The position numbers were made by a program, and so were the translations under genes. Positions 48,251 through 60,373 of a stretch of DNA of 64,000 nt are shown in pieces; the first letter of the stretch is position 1, and each line of letters opens with the position of its first letter. The stretch covers positions 620,001 through 684,000 of the forward strand of contig NC_057764.1 in assembly GCF_010389155.1 (NCBI RefSeq), in the 5' to 3' direction. The stretch comes from Erigeron canadensis. Lineage: Eukaryota > Streptophyta > Magnoliopsida > Asterales > Asteraceae. Below the pieces are notes generated by a model that was not told the origin of the DNA, made no database searches, and worked only from the letters and a program-made list of their open reading frames with translations.

Positions 48251-48815
48251 ATTTTTTTATACTAGATTAAATGCCCCTTTAATTTAAGAGTAACTTTACC
48301 CTTAAACAACTACTCTTTAAAACTCTCACGAACAAAAGATTGTTTATTTTTTTTTAGAACGGCCGAACAAAACATTGTGGCTTGTAGAAATCAAGAGAAA
48401 AGATAATGCCGTGGAAATTTTAGAATGATAATTAAAAAGCAAAGTAATTTTCATAATAAATAACATATACTCATATTATAAAAACAAAGATTAATTGATA
48501 ATTTATTATGAAATCAATCATTCATTTTGGGGTCTCTTTTGGGTACTGGACCATTGGTAAAATGCAGACCAACATGTTGGTCGTTAGGGCGGCTAACTAT
48601 TGTCATTATCTTGCTTAATTTAACATATATTGGTTACCATTTCAAATAATTATTGCAGTGTTTTTAAATAAACTAAAGTCGATCAATTTCATTGTTTTTT
48701 TCTCCTTCCGAATCAGTTAAAAGAATAAAAGGCTTTTACCTGGCCTACTACTATAGTTTTATTTGTAATGTACGATATATATACATCTTGGAAGTTTTGC
48801 ACTTTGTTTTAGAAA

Positions 48816-49117
48816 TGATAGTCATCTGCTCGCGCGATGAAGCGGTGTGGACGTGTGGGGGTGGTGGTAACGGGGTGTGGTTGTTAATATAAAAATGATG
48901 TAAAATGAGATAGTGTAGTTTTTGAAAGGTTAGGGGATATATATTGTAAATAATTTTATTAAGGGTATTATTAGTATATTAGATGGAGTTATTCAAATTA
49001 GTGAATTTAGGAAAGAAATAGTTTGGGTAGATTAAGTTATTTTTTGACAAATATAAAGGGGATAAATATTTTATAAGGTAGTTTAGATAATAAAAAGATA
49101 TAAGAGTATATAGACTA
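48816..49117 (-). mobile_element. Helitron-like element, reverse orientation
   Basis: The left end contains the family 3' block (CTCGCGCGATGAAGCGGTG read on plus). The right end AGAGTATATAGA gives a TCTATATACTCT 5' end on minus. The open frame at 48692-48892 is this element and its flank, not a gene. Confidence 0.5.
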
Positions 49118-49334
49118 TAGTCTGCGTTATTTAAAGAAGTGGCCTACTAATACATATATAGAGTACTATAATACATAATGAAGCTTCCAATCAAAATAAG
49201 GTAACTATGATGAGTGACTTTTTTGGCTCATAAACGACACCATTGCATTTGTAACTCATAAAGAGTTGCAAGATAACCTAGTTTTGCCGATATTTAAGTT
49301 AAAAGCCTCGTTTTTTATTTTTATTTTTTATATA

Positions 49335-49992
49335 GGGTATGTTTGGCAAAACTGACTGGTAGCTGGTGGCTATAAGCTGGTAGCTAGTAGCTGTAAGCTA
49401 GTAGCTGGTAGCTGTAGCTAAAAGCTGGTAGTTGAAGCCTTTTTGGTATGATTCGATGTTTGGTAGAGTAGCTGTAGCTTTTAATAAAATGTGTAAAATG
49501 ACAAATATAGACATAAGTTAAAAAAACTTAGCATTATACTTTATATGTATATATAAGTTTTAATATAAGTTTCTTAGTTAATTAATATATATCAAAAGAA
49601 CTAAATATGTTTCCCATATTTATGTATAAAGTATTTAAAAAAACTCATTTTGGTTCTTATGTAAGTTCATATTAAACGAAAAACTTAAAATGTTGTTTGT
49701 GTTTTTATCATTGGTGACCGTTGGTACACTTGATTCATAAATATAGAAAGATATAAAATACACAAAAGACAAAACCGTAATGTAATGTAATTCATAATAA
49801 GCCTATTTAAGTAATACTATCACTAAAAGCTTGTAGCTGATCTTCAACGATAGTCCTATCAGCTTTTCAGATAGAAGCTTTTTATCCTAATTTAAAAGCT
49901 TGAAGCTCCTTCTATCAAACAAAACTTTTTGTCGAGTAGAAACTTTTTCTTAAAAGCTTGAAGCTCCTAAAAGCTTCCTACCAAACACACCC
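49335..49992. mobile_element. DNA transposon remnant with GGGTRTGTTTGG ends and AGCTGGTAGCT repeats
   Basis: 658 bp. Left GGGTATGTTTGG and right (inverted) GGGTGTGTTTGG match 11 of 12. ATA is present on both sides (49332-49334 and 49993-49995), a possible 3-bp target duplication. Both arms are rich in variants of AGCTGGTAGCT or AAAAGCTTGAAGCTCC. No transposase. Confidence 0.65.
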
Positions 49993-49995
49993 ATA

Positions 49996-51236
49996 GTCTG
50001 AATTTTTTCGCTTATCATGGTAAATTTTCAAAATTTTGTTTTATCATAATGCACACCACGCACATTTTATAATCTCTTACACCACGCACCGTCATAACTT
50101 AATTATTATGGGTTTTTCTAAACGAACTATTATGGGCCTTGTGGCATGTCAAATAAAACTAGCTAGAGATCAAAATTTACTTAGCTATGAATCAACCAAA
50201 GACGGAGTCAAATAAATTATTTTGATGAGACAAATCTAGTATTTTAATCTTACAAGTTGTGTTTATTCCTTATATTTATTTTTTCATAGAAGTAAAATTA
50301 CAAATATATTTTTAAAATGAAAAAAAATTATATCATATCCAAAATTTGGCTTAAAAAATTTATATCATATCGAAATTTGGCTTAGCACATGTATCCAAGT
50401 CTTCTAACAATAATTATTTACCGTGCCTAGTTTGCAAATTTTATGTTTTTATGAATATATATTCCACAAAATTTAAATTGGATTGTCTCAATGAAACACG
50501 TGTCATACCCAAAAAGGAGCTAACAAATCCTACGTCAGACTAGTTGACTTACATTATACGTACGGTATGCATAATGCTTTTCCTCTACTACACTACTACT
50601 TCTGACGTGGCATCCGCATGCCATATCTTTGCTGACTCACCACGATTCCCATCTACGTGTCCTTACATCAAAGATGCCGTGCTCCCGACATAGGGAACAT
50701 ATTAATCTGTTTCCTAACCTTGTAACAATACGTGGGACCACCGTAATTTCTTCATTTATACGGCGCCCCATCGATCGACCTCTATGCATGATAAAAATTC
50801 TTTTAGACTTAAATTAATTATTGAATATATGTTTGGATCATTGGATGTTTGTTTTTGAATGCGTGAATCATGAGTTCATTTGAGGACTCGTATAGTTTGG
50901 TTGGTAATGTCGGGTTTCAAAATCAAAATATAAGATAGAAAGCGAGACATACTACAAATCTATCTATGTGAGCAAGATTATTATGAGTATCATTGATCAA
51001 GTCAATGTTTACACTTTTAACGGTTTGAATACAAGCATATTAAATATGTAATAATCATGCATAAATACAACAGAAAAATAGATCACCTATAGCATACAAT
51101 TAATTAACATAAATCATAAATAGGTTGAATTGATTACTTTTCACCATTGTGAATCGATAAAAATGAAACGACTCAACTCAATTTAGACCCAAAAGTATGA
51201 ATATGAAAAAAAAAGAAACACAACTTAATTAAATTA
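49996..51236. other. Intergenic spacer without recognisable features
   Basis: No gene supported. The 62-residue frame at 50629-50817 has no domain. Confidence 0.5.
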
Positions 51237-51251
51237 TACTTAGAAAAATAC

Positions 51252-51467
51252 AACCACTAGGTAATAGCCTAGTGGTCATCAGTCGTCATTTTTCAGGAGA
51301 GGTCTTGGGTTCAAGTCTTGCCAAAGGCAAACTTGAGATAATCAGAAGATTATTAAGATGATTATTAAGTGGTTGAGATTCACCTGGACACTAGCCTAGC
51401 TGGGGGATTAGTGGGTACTAAATGGTACATAGGAGCAGGGGGTTCCCATCCAATTACCATTTTTTTT
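51252..51467 (+). mobile_element. tRNA-derived SINE, TSD of 15 bp
   Basis: 216 bp with a clear A box (TAGCCTAGTGG, within a palindromic CACTAGGTAATAGCCTAGTG start) and B box (GGTTCAAGTCT). The 3' end is a T-run. TACTTAGAAAAATAC occurs at 51237-51251 and 51468-51482, a perfect 15-bp target duplication. The body differs from the SINE at 43.6 kb, so it is a separate family. Confidence 0.9.
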
Positions 51468-51589
51468 TACTTAGAAAAATACGGTAATTTTTAGTCAAAA
51501 ATCAAAATTTTCAAATTTGAAAAATGACAATTGGAACCTTTTTAATATGTTAATATTGTCTATTGTATGAGTTTCAAATCACAGAAAGA

Positions 51590-53458
51590 TCAAACGAATC
51601 CTCAGTAAAAAATTGTCAAAATTACATAATCGGATGGCTCTTGTTTCTGCAAATGTCCTCCGCAAAGGCCGTCCTCGTGACAAAGGCCGTCCTCATCAGT
51701 TTCGTACTTGTGACACTTTAAACAACTTTCGACCTTTTCTACTAAATATCGAGCTTCTAACAACAAATAAACAATTTCATTTTGACATAAAACACCTAAC
51801 ACAACATTTACAAAAGTCTTCATACAATCTGTTGCTACAAATCAAGTTTACAAGACTAAACAGGTCATTAATTTACCCATTTTGCCAACTGTCCAAAATC
51901 ATCAAATCCTTTAAGTTGCAAAAGACCATGACTCCAAGCTACTATTTGCAGAAATATACATAACAAAGTTTTACCAAAAACACTTCAAATATACCAAGAG
52001 CTATTAGTCCAAAGGGGTCACTAGGGGTTCTATCCTCAATACCATTTTACCGCAAATATGAAATACTTCAAGCTTTACAGTTCAAGTTCAATCTCTATAA
52101 CACTTACTTTGTTTCCACATCCGGGACAACCTATAAAAAGGGTAAACAACTAAAAAGTAAGCAAAACTTAGTGAATAATAATGCATATATTTATACACAT
52201 GAAGGAGAACAATGCACAAAGGACTATTACAATTAGCCTATGACACCGTCGTACCATATCTATATGTTCACCTTTGTACTTTAACGCATTACATGGATCC
52301 ACATAAACAATATCAACCCAATCAATATCTTATACATATCATATCAATATCTCGGGATTCTTAGGTCCCATACTCAAGAGGTTCTTAGGCCTCATATATC
52401 ATATCTCAAGAGGTTCTTAGGCCTCATATATCATATAGCCCCTACTTAGGCTTAACGCCAAATCGATTACCACACACGGAATCCACCATCATATGATAAA
52501 TTGATAATCGACCCGACGCTTATATAAAGGTATGCAAGAATACTCACCTACGACGCGATACAATCAATGACTTAAATAACCGCAATGTACAAAACAAACT
52601 TCAACCTATCATAATGTATATCATGATTCGTACATAAGAAAATATTTATACTCTTGGCTAGCTCAACCTAGACATACAAACAATTTCAGTAACATTTCTA
52701 ACCCACAACAAACCCATTGTGCCATTGAGTTGCTTTACTTAGAAAAATATCACTTTGGTGCAAAACTGTTCATCATCATCTTCATCAAGTCCATTTCATT
52801 TTGACTAGCAAAGTCACAACTTCTCATACATAAGTTTTTCTATTATCATCCATATTTTAATCATTTTATTATGCAACTCAGTAACAAAACCATACCATGA
52901 AAGAAATTGGGCAAAAACATCATGCATGGACTCAATTCCACAAAAAAAAACCCAAATTCCCAAATTCAAGAACCTTAATTCTTAGAGATTTTATCAAACT
53001 GGATTAGGAAATATTTACCTTAAGGAAATGAAGAATAAAATCAAAGATTTAAGTTACAATTCCTCCTCCTTATTTACTATGTGTGTCGACACACACACAA
53101 ATACCCACATTTTCCAACTTAAATTTTATGATTATTGAGGTTATTATTAATAGTTAAGAATTTTCTTGGATTTGGAATGATTAAAGAGACATACTTGAAG
53201 GATTGAAATTGAGAATGGATGGAGAAAGAAAAGAAGAATTTAGAGAATGAAGATGAGTCAAAAGCTAGGACATGGATGACACTTTCTCTAGGTGTCATGC
53301 CTCTTTTCTAATTTTGGTGGGTAAAATACCCGTTTTCCGTTAAATTTCCAACTAAAACAATCCTATATTTAAAATATAATTACTATGAAATTGTTATAAT
53401 GGCAAAACAATATTAATAGTTCATTTATTTATCTTTTTTTAAAATTTGGGGTGTTACA
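51590..53458 (-). mobile_element. Solo LTR 'E', 1869 bp, probable TSD AAAGA
   Basis: On minus it begins TGTAACACCCCAAATTTTA (right end at 53458). AAAGA flanks it at 51585-51589 and 53459-53463. The left terminus reads TC instead of TG, so that end has mutated or is off by a little. Length matches LTRs A and B. It carries hairpins at 52354-52425, a decayed stem at 52458-52510, a splice-donor-like AG/GTGAGT at 52547, and a small AAAGGCCGTCCTC repeat at 51664-51694. Confidence 0.78.
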
Positions 53459-53463
53459 AAAGA

Positions 53464-54221
53464 AGTGTGTTAGAACAAGACTAACGAATAAGGTTTTAAA
53501 GTAAAAACTCTCTATAGTCTCACGCACAACCCATCAAACAATACCCGAAGATTGCTAGATCTTGAATCACCAAAAGCCAAAAGCTCCTAACTTGCTAAAA
53601 CTTAAGTCTCATCGAATACTAAGAGGAAATGAAAGTTTTGTTGCCGTCAACCAAATAAATCCACAATAAATGCAAAGTTATTGTTGATTGTGCACCGAAC
53701 TGCGTAAGCCTTATAGGGTTTGAGGATCAAGAAGGATTTGGGTTATATTTTATTCGCGATTCCCCGAAATTAGGGAAATGCCTTTTTACGCCAATTGGGA
53801 TTGTTTGTGATCGCCTTAATGATGTAATCATGCCGATCGAATGAGGGTCATCTTTACTTATATAGGAGAGAGTTTTATTGGAGGGGAAAATTAGGCTTTA
53901 ATCTTTCCTCCTTAAATTTAGTTGTTATGCTTATCCAATTTCTTCCTTAAGATAATGATGGATAGCTTCTTATCTTTGGAAAGGATATATCCTAACTAAT
54001 CAATTAAATACCTCCGAGCTTATGGCTTTCATAACTATGCTTCGTAAAGAGTGCATTTTGTATAGACACTCGAAGGGGTATATCATCAAGCCCCCCAGTC
54101 TAATATTATAGACTGCGAAAACTATAATATTAGACTTTTCTTCTATCCAATTATCACGAGAGTCCTATTCAAGTGGTCTTTGAAGGTAAATATTCGAAGG
54201 ACCAAATATAAATATCTTGAC
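53464..54221. mobile_element. Retroelement-related sequence, copy 1
   Basis: Shares TTCCCCGAA, TTTACGCCAATTG and GTATATCATCAAGCCCC with 55960-55998 and 57900-57935. It is probably leader or LTR sequence of the element that carries the gypsy-type ORF remnant at 58.2 kb. It is interrupted at 54222 by LTR G. Confidence 0.5.
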
Positions 54222-55320
54222 TGATAAACGCCTAAAGTACATGATTTTAATGGATAAAATTGGATCATTTTGTGCTTGTTAATAGACGAGTAGGGCATTT
54301 TTATGTTTGTTGAGTGATTTCAGGTCATGGATAACGAATGGAGCTAATGTGAATCAAGAAACGAGTTACAAGAATCAAGAAGCAAAATTCTGGAAATCTG
54401 AAGTATAAGGGGCGTAGTTTACGCCTATTGTGGCCGTATCTTACGCCAGTTGAAGTTACAGGAGGCATAGCTTACGTCTAATCTGGGCGTAGGTTACGCC
54501 AGGTGCCGAACAAAAGTCTGAATTTGTTGATTTTAATTCAAGTTTCAGTATATATCACTTATATTTCAAGACTTAGGAAGTTACCACTCATATTTTCTGA
54601 TACCTGGAGCATTTCCTAACCCACACAAAACCCCAATTTTATCATCAATTCACAAATTCATGGAGATGACAATCCAAATTGAAGATTCAATGATGAAGAC
54701 TTTAGGCAAATTTTCTTTTGATCATTCTCATGTGAACAATTATGTAAGACAATTGTATTCAACCTTTCTTATATTCAAGTTGGATTAGATGTTTGATTCT
54801 TAATTGTGTTTTGCATCTAATGTTGTTTGGAATCGAATGAATGATTACTTGTTTATAACTTTGAATGAATTCCATCTATCTTTTGATTTCAAGTTCTTGT
54901 TTATCATGGATTATTGAAAGAATCTCTCCGGATTCCTCCAATCCAGCCGATTCCAAATCAACCAATTCCGGGATCTTTTGCAGCGAAGAACTTGTAATCT
55001 TGTTAATGAAAGGATAATTTAGTTGTGTCAATTCCCCGGTTTTTCGTTATCGTGAATCATCACAACCTAATTAATTAGTTCTTAGCATTCATTCATTCCA
55101 AGCTTATAACGAATCATGTCTATGTGATTGCCAAACTTATATCGAGAATCTTCAACTTTGTAATGGTAACCGAAGTGGTAGGCAGGGGGTTTAAAGCTTT
55201 GTCGTTTCATTCTAGGATTTCCAACTTCTTCTTTTTTTCATCATCTTTTATATTTTAAAATTTTCTTCCAAATTCTTTGTTTTCAATGGCAAATGGCTTG
55301 TGCTAAGGCAAAGAGAATAG
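54222..55320 (+). mobile_element. LTR 'G' (Ty3/gypsy-like), right end not resolved
   Basis: Starts TGATAAACGCCTAAAG after TTGAC; no second TTGAC found, so the element may be truncated. An array of four GC hairpins lies at 54411-54500. A TATA-like GTATATATCAC is near 54549, downstream of the array. Confidence 0.5.
54411..54500 (+). repeat. Four GC hairpins in LTR G
   Basis: GGCGTA-GTT-TACGCC (54411-54425), GGCCGTA-TCT-TACGCC, GGCATA-GCT-TACGTC and GGCGTA-GGT-TACGCC (54486-54500). Start spacing is about 22, 31 and 22 bp, so again a dimeric period (~53 bp). Confidence 0.8.
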
Positions 55321-55415
55321 TGGATAATGATTGATCTCGATCTACACAGGCCGACACATCCGTTGGTAGCACTCCGACCCCCATATACTAGTAGTTGGAT
55401 TTGCGCATCCGCCGG

Positions 55416-55541
55416 CGTTTTCAATCAAACATCTTTACATCAATTACCTACACCATATAACGCCGCCACTACCATCACCATCTGTTGCCGCCATCACACT
55501 GCCGTCATTGCCGCCGCTTTGCGCGGGTACCATGCAGTAGT
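55416..55541 (+). mobile_element. Helitron-like 3' fragment
   Basis: Contains ACGCCGCCACTACC and ends CCGCCGCTTTGCGCGGGTAC, CATG, CAGT, close to the family 3' end at 23.6 and 47.2 kb but with the CTAG altered. The 5' end is missing. Confidence 0.5.
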
Positions 55542-55998
55542 TTCTAATAAATTTGGAAACTCAAACTGATTATAGTATGAGTTGAGCTGGAACTAAGGGT
55601 TGAGGTTTGGATTAGAAGCTAGAGCTGTAAAACTAAACCTTTAACCTTAATAATTTTCCTAAAGTGTCCAAAAATCTCTACAATATAAACTAACATACTT
55701 TGAAAAAAAAATCTTCCACTTATACACTAAACAACTTTAATGAACTAGTCAATTATTGTTCAAATATTTTTATACTAATTACAATCACAAATTAAGTTTT
55801 CCTTTCAACTTCAGTTTCATAAAAAAGTATTGGGATTGCCTCAAGATGGACTTCTTGAACATAATGCTCAATTTTCACTCCACCGGAACCATCTTTTGTG
55901 CACCGAATCGGGGTTAGGTCAAATGTGGGATGACGAGTGTTTTTGGGCTGTTAGTTGGCAGTTCCCCGAAGGTAGAGTTTGAGCCTCTTTACGCCAAT

Positions 55999-57594
55999 TG
56001 ATGAGCGTCCATTTTGTGATTTTTTCCTATATCATTAGGTCGTGTTTTGATTTCTAAATGAGTTAAGAAATGTGAACTTTTGGTACTTAATGGGATTTCA
56101 TGTTATGCTAGGTTCACAAGACATGCAAGTGAAGGAAAATGTCTCTACTCAACTTAACACGAAGCCACAAGACTTTTGGACGAAAACTAGCAAGCGGATC
56201 ATGAAGAATTTGAGGCCGACATGAAGCATACGACTATGCGTTAGTATTTTGGGCATAACTTTTTCATACGGACATCCTTTTTGACGAGTAAGCTATCCAC
56301 GCAAAGGTGAGAGAAAGATCTACAACTTTCTTGTTGATGTCCAGGACCAGCGCCGCTCACATAAAGCTCTAGTGCCGCTAGAATTTATCTTGAAGCCCAG
56401 CCTATGGAGCTGGGACATCACCAGCGGAGCTGGGAGCCAGCCAGCGCCGCTGGGACTTCTACCAATGCCGCTCCCAAGGTCGGTTCAGCTAGAGTTTATC
56501 CGAAAACCTATAAATACCCCTCTAAAACCCTAGGGCCGTAGCTTACTTCCTCTAGACGACTTGTAGGTTGTTTCCAAGGTATTTTCGCCAGATCTAAACC
56601 CTCTTAACACCTCCATATCATCCGGAAGATCAAGCATCAACTATCAGCAACAATTAATTCAACATAGCCACAATCAATAATTCGAAAGGTTCATCAATCA
56701 CGAGGAGTGTGTTCGTTGGTGACGCATGCGTAAGTCACAACGGCTAAAGTGACCAGCAGTAATCCGGCATCAACAGTTCTTCACCTCTTTTAGTTTGATC
56801 TTATTATTATTTTTATTAAGGTTACAACACTGCTAGACTATCTTACCGTACGATTATTATTATGGATTCTTTTCTATTGATGATTGTTAGTGTTATTCGT
56901 TTTGCTATGAATAGCTAGATAGTTGTACATCTGCTTGGATAATGTGATCATGTCTATGTAGTGATATTATTTGCTTGTAATTGTTGAACCATCTTTATAT
57001 TTGACCTAGTTAAAGTAGGTTGGGGACTTGACAGGAAGCCAAACTGTTTGGGTGACTTAACAGGAATCTTAGAATATAAAGGTTAGGTCATAAAAATAGA
57101 CTTAGTTCATAATCTTAATTAGGGGACTTAACAGGAAACTTAATCAAAGGGTTAGGTGACTTGAAAGGAATCTTGACCATTTAGACCGGGGGACTTGATA
57201 GGAAGCTTGGTCGTGATTAGTCGTTCAACAGTTATAAGTAACATGGTAGATGATCTATGTGGCATGTGAACTGTTTTCAAGTAAATGTATCATTTTAATT
57301 ATTATAGTCTTTCAGTTTTAAATCAAATCATTTCGTACTTCCTCGCTAAACCAAGTGGTTGGAAGCTTTTGTTAGTTTTAGTTAATTAAGTAGTGACAAA
57401 AACCCAACAATATTAGAATTACACCTAGCTGCATTCTTAGACATAGTCCATGAGAACGATCCCGGTCTTACCTATTTGCTATACTATAAACGAGCGGGTC
57501 CACTGCCCGAGAGTGAGTGTAGTATAGTAGTTAACCTTGTAATAAATAAATTTAAAACTTGCTAGGAATTTAAGTTAACGAATCTACCCCATCA
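55999..57594 (+). mobile_element. Solo LTR 'F' (Athila/Tat-like), 1596 bp, TSD CCAAT
   Basis: Starts TGATGAGCGTCC and ends CTACCCCATCA, flanked by CCAAT at 55994-55998 and 57595-57599. A TATA box (TATAAATA) is at 56509-56516, with GC palindromes just upstream (56347-56474). Near the 3' end CTATACTA (57479-57486) pairs with TAGTATAG (57520-57527) around an inner GCGGG/CCCG stem, a feature I associate with Athila/Tat LTRs. No internal region remains. Confidence 0.88.
56347..56474 (+). repeat. Array of GC palindromes upstream of the TATA box in LTR F
   Basis: Units CTAGTG-C-CGCTAG (56369), CCAGC-CTATGGA-GCTGG (56398), CCAGC-GGA-GCTGG (56421) and CCAGCG-C-CGCTGG (56441), with degenerate flanking units at 56347 and 56462. 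Spacing is about 20-29 bp. Confidence 0.8.
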
Positions 57595-57599
57595 CCAAT

Positions 57600-58226
57600 C
57601 GATCCAGAATGCGATCTATGTGTGATCGAGTATTCAATTGAATGCCTTTAAAAGGTCTTTCGTCCTCATTTTAAAGGGAGGATTAATCTTGGAGAACAAG
57701 TACGCCTCTTTTATGGTTTCCTAAGTCTTAGGCTAGGAATATTATTTCCCTAGTTATTAGTTAGAGATGATAAGAATTCCTAAACTTTTAGGGGAGTAAT
57801 TCTTATCCCTTTCATTTTACTGCGAAAGCCTTCGTTACAGACAGGCCTTCGTATCACAACTTGCTACTGCTTCATTGTGCGACAGGTTCTGCGTAACCGC
57901 TGGGAGGGTATATCATCAAGCCCCTAGTCCAAGGTGATGTTTTTTCCTAAATAAGCATTGCGTTGGACTATTTTTGGCTTCTTCGTATTCTCCAGGGGCG
58001 CGTCTTGTAATTTCTCTGAACCGCTTCATTAACTTTTGATTTGAAAGATAATTAAGGGTGGTAGATGGACGCGTATCTCTAGGCAACTAATCGACGGATG
58101 TGATCTTCATGCAGCCGTATATATAAATTCCTTTTTCCCCTGTTTTCTTCTCCAATCACAGCGTTAGGTACGTGTTCCCCTCTTGTTTTTATTTACTCTC
58201 CCTCTTTATTTTTCCGTTCTGATGTC
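57600..58226. mobile_element. Retroelement-related sequence, copy 2 (continuation)
   Basis: Continues the host sequence broken by LTR F (ACGCCAAT-CGATCCAG when rejoined). Contains GGTATATCATCAAGCCCC shared with 54070-54095. It leads into the ORF remnant at 58227. Confidence 0.5.
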
Positions 58227-59060
58227 AAAGATAGGTATAGAAACTACTGAATCGACCGTCATTCCGTTGAAACTAAACGATTTCGTCAATAAATATTTTC
58301 CTGGTAAAATTTCCTCGTTTAAATTCCATTTGATGGAGAAACTATCTTGACTCCCCAGAAGGGTATGTAGGTTTCTATCTCAAATCCATGACCGAGGGTA
58401 ATGTTAGATACCCTTTTTCTCCTTTTCTGCTTGGTGTGCTTGACTATTTTAATATGCATATCTCCACTATCACTCCTCTTGGTTTATCAAGAATAATAGC
58501 CTTTGAAGTGATGTGTAGGGCGTATGGCGGTGAGCTATCGCTTGATCTTTTTAGGCATTTTGTTCAAACTTGCCCTTTTGGTGACTGATAGAAATATCTT
58601 ACGTATTCATGAAAAATCAGAGAATCCCTTTCCTGACTACCTTGTCGATGATTTGTGTCGAGAGATTCGATCTAATCCCATAGAGTTTATTTTGTACCCT
58701 GATGTTGTATTGTACAAAGCCAAGGTGATTGGTACCTTGCCTAGTGGTGTGGATATCGATAGTAAGGATTTTCTGTCTGTTGTGTTTCTTTACTATTTGG
58801 TTTTTATTGTATTGTTGATATTTGTCTTTTACAGATATGGCTTTGAGGAAGTTTGTGAAGAAAGGTGTCAAAGACGTGATTGTGGTACCTCGTCTGGAGG
58901 GGTAGCGGAGTGGTGTTGCTGATACCTCGAATGTTGGTTCTCCAGGTCTGCGCAACGAACCCCCTGGGGTGTCAAGTCTTGCAAATCCCACCATTTTAAG
59001 TGTTGATAGGTCTGAGGCTGAGATTGTTGAGGTATTTGTTGCTGACAAGAGGAAAGAAGG
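58227..59060 (+). pseudogene. Decayed ORF with 'putative gypsy-type transposase' domain
   Basis: Pieces in different frames fit one ancestral protein. One piece begins at the ATG near 58223 (MSKIGIETTESTVIPLKLND) and ends in a stop at about 58348. The next is SPEGYVGFYLKSMTEGNVRY and PFSPFLLGVLDYFNMHI-STI, then GLSRIIAFEVMCRAYGGELS, in the +1 frame. After a stop near 58587 comes RNILRIHEKSENPFPDYLVD. After an intron-like or shifted stretch a further piece starts MALRKFVKKGVKDVIVVPRL (58839). The FLLGVLDYF...CRAYGGE core is the domain called 'transposase (putative) gypsy type' in plant genomes. At least one frameshift and several stops make it non-functional. Confidence 0.7.
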
Positions 59061-59463
59061 TCGCTCCCAGTTCTAGTGTTCCTCCTACCATTACTAGCCT
59101 CTTAAAGAAGAGGAAAGTTGGTGATGATGCTAAGTCTATTGAGTTCCAAAAGCCCTCTGCTGCAAAGACAGATTTGATTTTCGTTTGTCTTTGCTCATTT
59201 TCTTATATTAAAATTTCCATGCTATTATGCAGAGGCAGTTGTTGATATCTACTGTTGACTGCAGATCTTCACGAGCAAGAAATTTTTGGTTGGCTAGTGA
59301 GGATATGAAAGTTGAAGATGTAAATAAAAATAAGATGGATAATGAGACATTCTTGCGTGTCTTCAAAAAATATCGCCAGTTTCATTCTTATCTTGATGCA
59401 GTTATTGCTAGACGTTTCACTACGATGTCTGTAAATCTTAGGTCCAAAAGTTTGGAGATGCAG

Positions 59464-60373
59464 TGTTAGGTCCAGATTTACTGGACTCGCTCCAGATGTA
59501 AAGACTGGAGCCCTCTGAATATTTGTCCAGAAATTATGAGAAGACCAATGAACAATTTACTTGTACAGGAATCTGGATTCCACCATATTGGTTCACTGGA
59601 CTTCACTCCAGTCAAGATCATTCCACTGAAGAGATTCTCACTGAAGTCAAAGACTGAAGTCTGAAGAAAGAAGACTGACAAATGACGGGGCCCACTAGTA
59701 GTCTTACCAGATCTCCTGACTAGAGTTCTTGTCAGTGTTCTAGACCTTACAAGTTTGAACACTCATTACGAGGAATTGACTTATTTGCCTTTGCACGCTT
59801 TTATCCGGACAATCCATTTGTCCTTTGTTAAAAGTTCTTACACGCGTGTAAAGGTGGTTAGTTAAAGTATTACAAGTCACAACATATTGACTTTCTTCAT
59901 ATACTTTAACTAATGCTTTTAAGGAATAAATATTATATTTGTTAAATGCATGAAACCTTATTTGTACGGCAAAAAGAATTAAATACTAATTCTTTTTGTC
60001 TATAAATACCAAGTCATTTCCCTCGTCCAAATCACTTTTGCAATTTGGTGCATTTGCCTAAATACTCTCGATCCTAACAGTTATACTTCACAACTCTAAG
60101 TATATGGATCAAGGAGTTTATTTAGCAAATATAGATCAATTGTAATTCATAGGTTGTTTAGATACTTACTTTTGTAATATCTAGGTTGCGCAACAACCTT
60201 GTATATTATTTAACATCAATAAATGAAATACATTTGAAAATTACATTTGTGTTCCACGAATTACATACTAGTTTACTTTATTTATTGCTTAAGTCTTTAT
60301 TGCTTTATTTATATTCTAAGCAATACTAGTCCAATCTAGTGCATACTTGAGTTGTTATTCTACACTTGTAGGT
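59464..60373 (+). mobile_element. Copia-like LTR or LTR fragment
   Basis: Starts TGTTAGGTCCAG, contains CTGGA-rich short repeats (TACTGGACTCGCTCCAG), a TATA box (TATAAATACC, 60001) preceded by an AAAAAGAATTA...TAATTCTTTTT hairpin, and an AATAAATGA poly(A)-signal-like motif (60218). The right end is not resolved and may have been cut by the hAT insertion. The preceding frame at 59227-59469 is not recognised. Confidence 0.55.
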
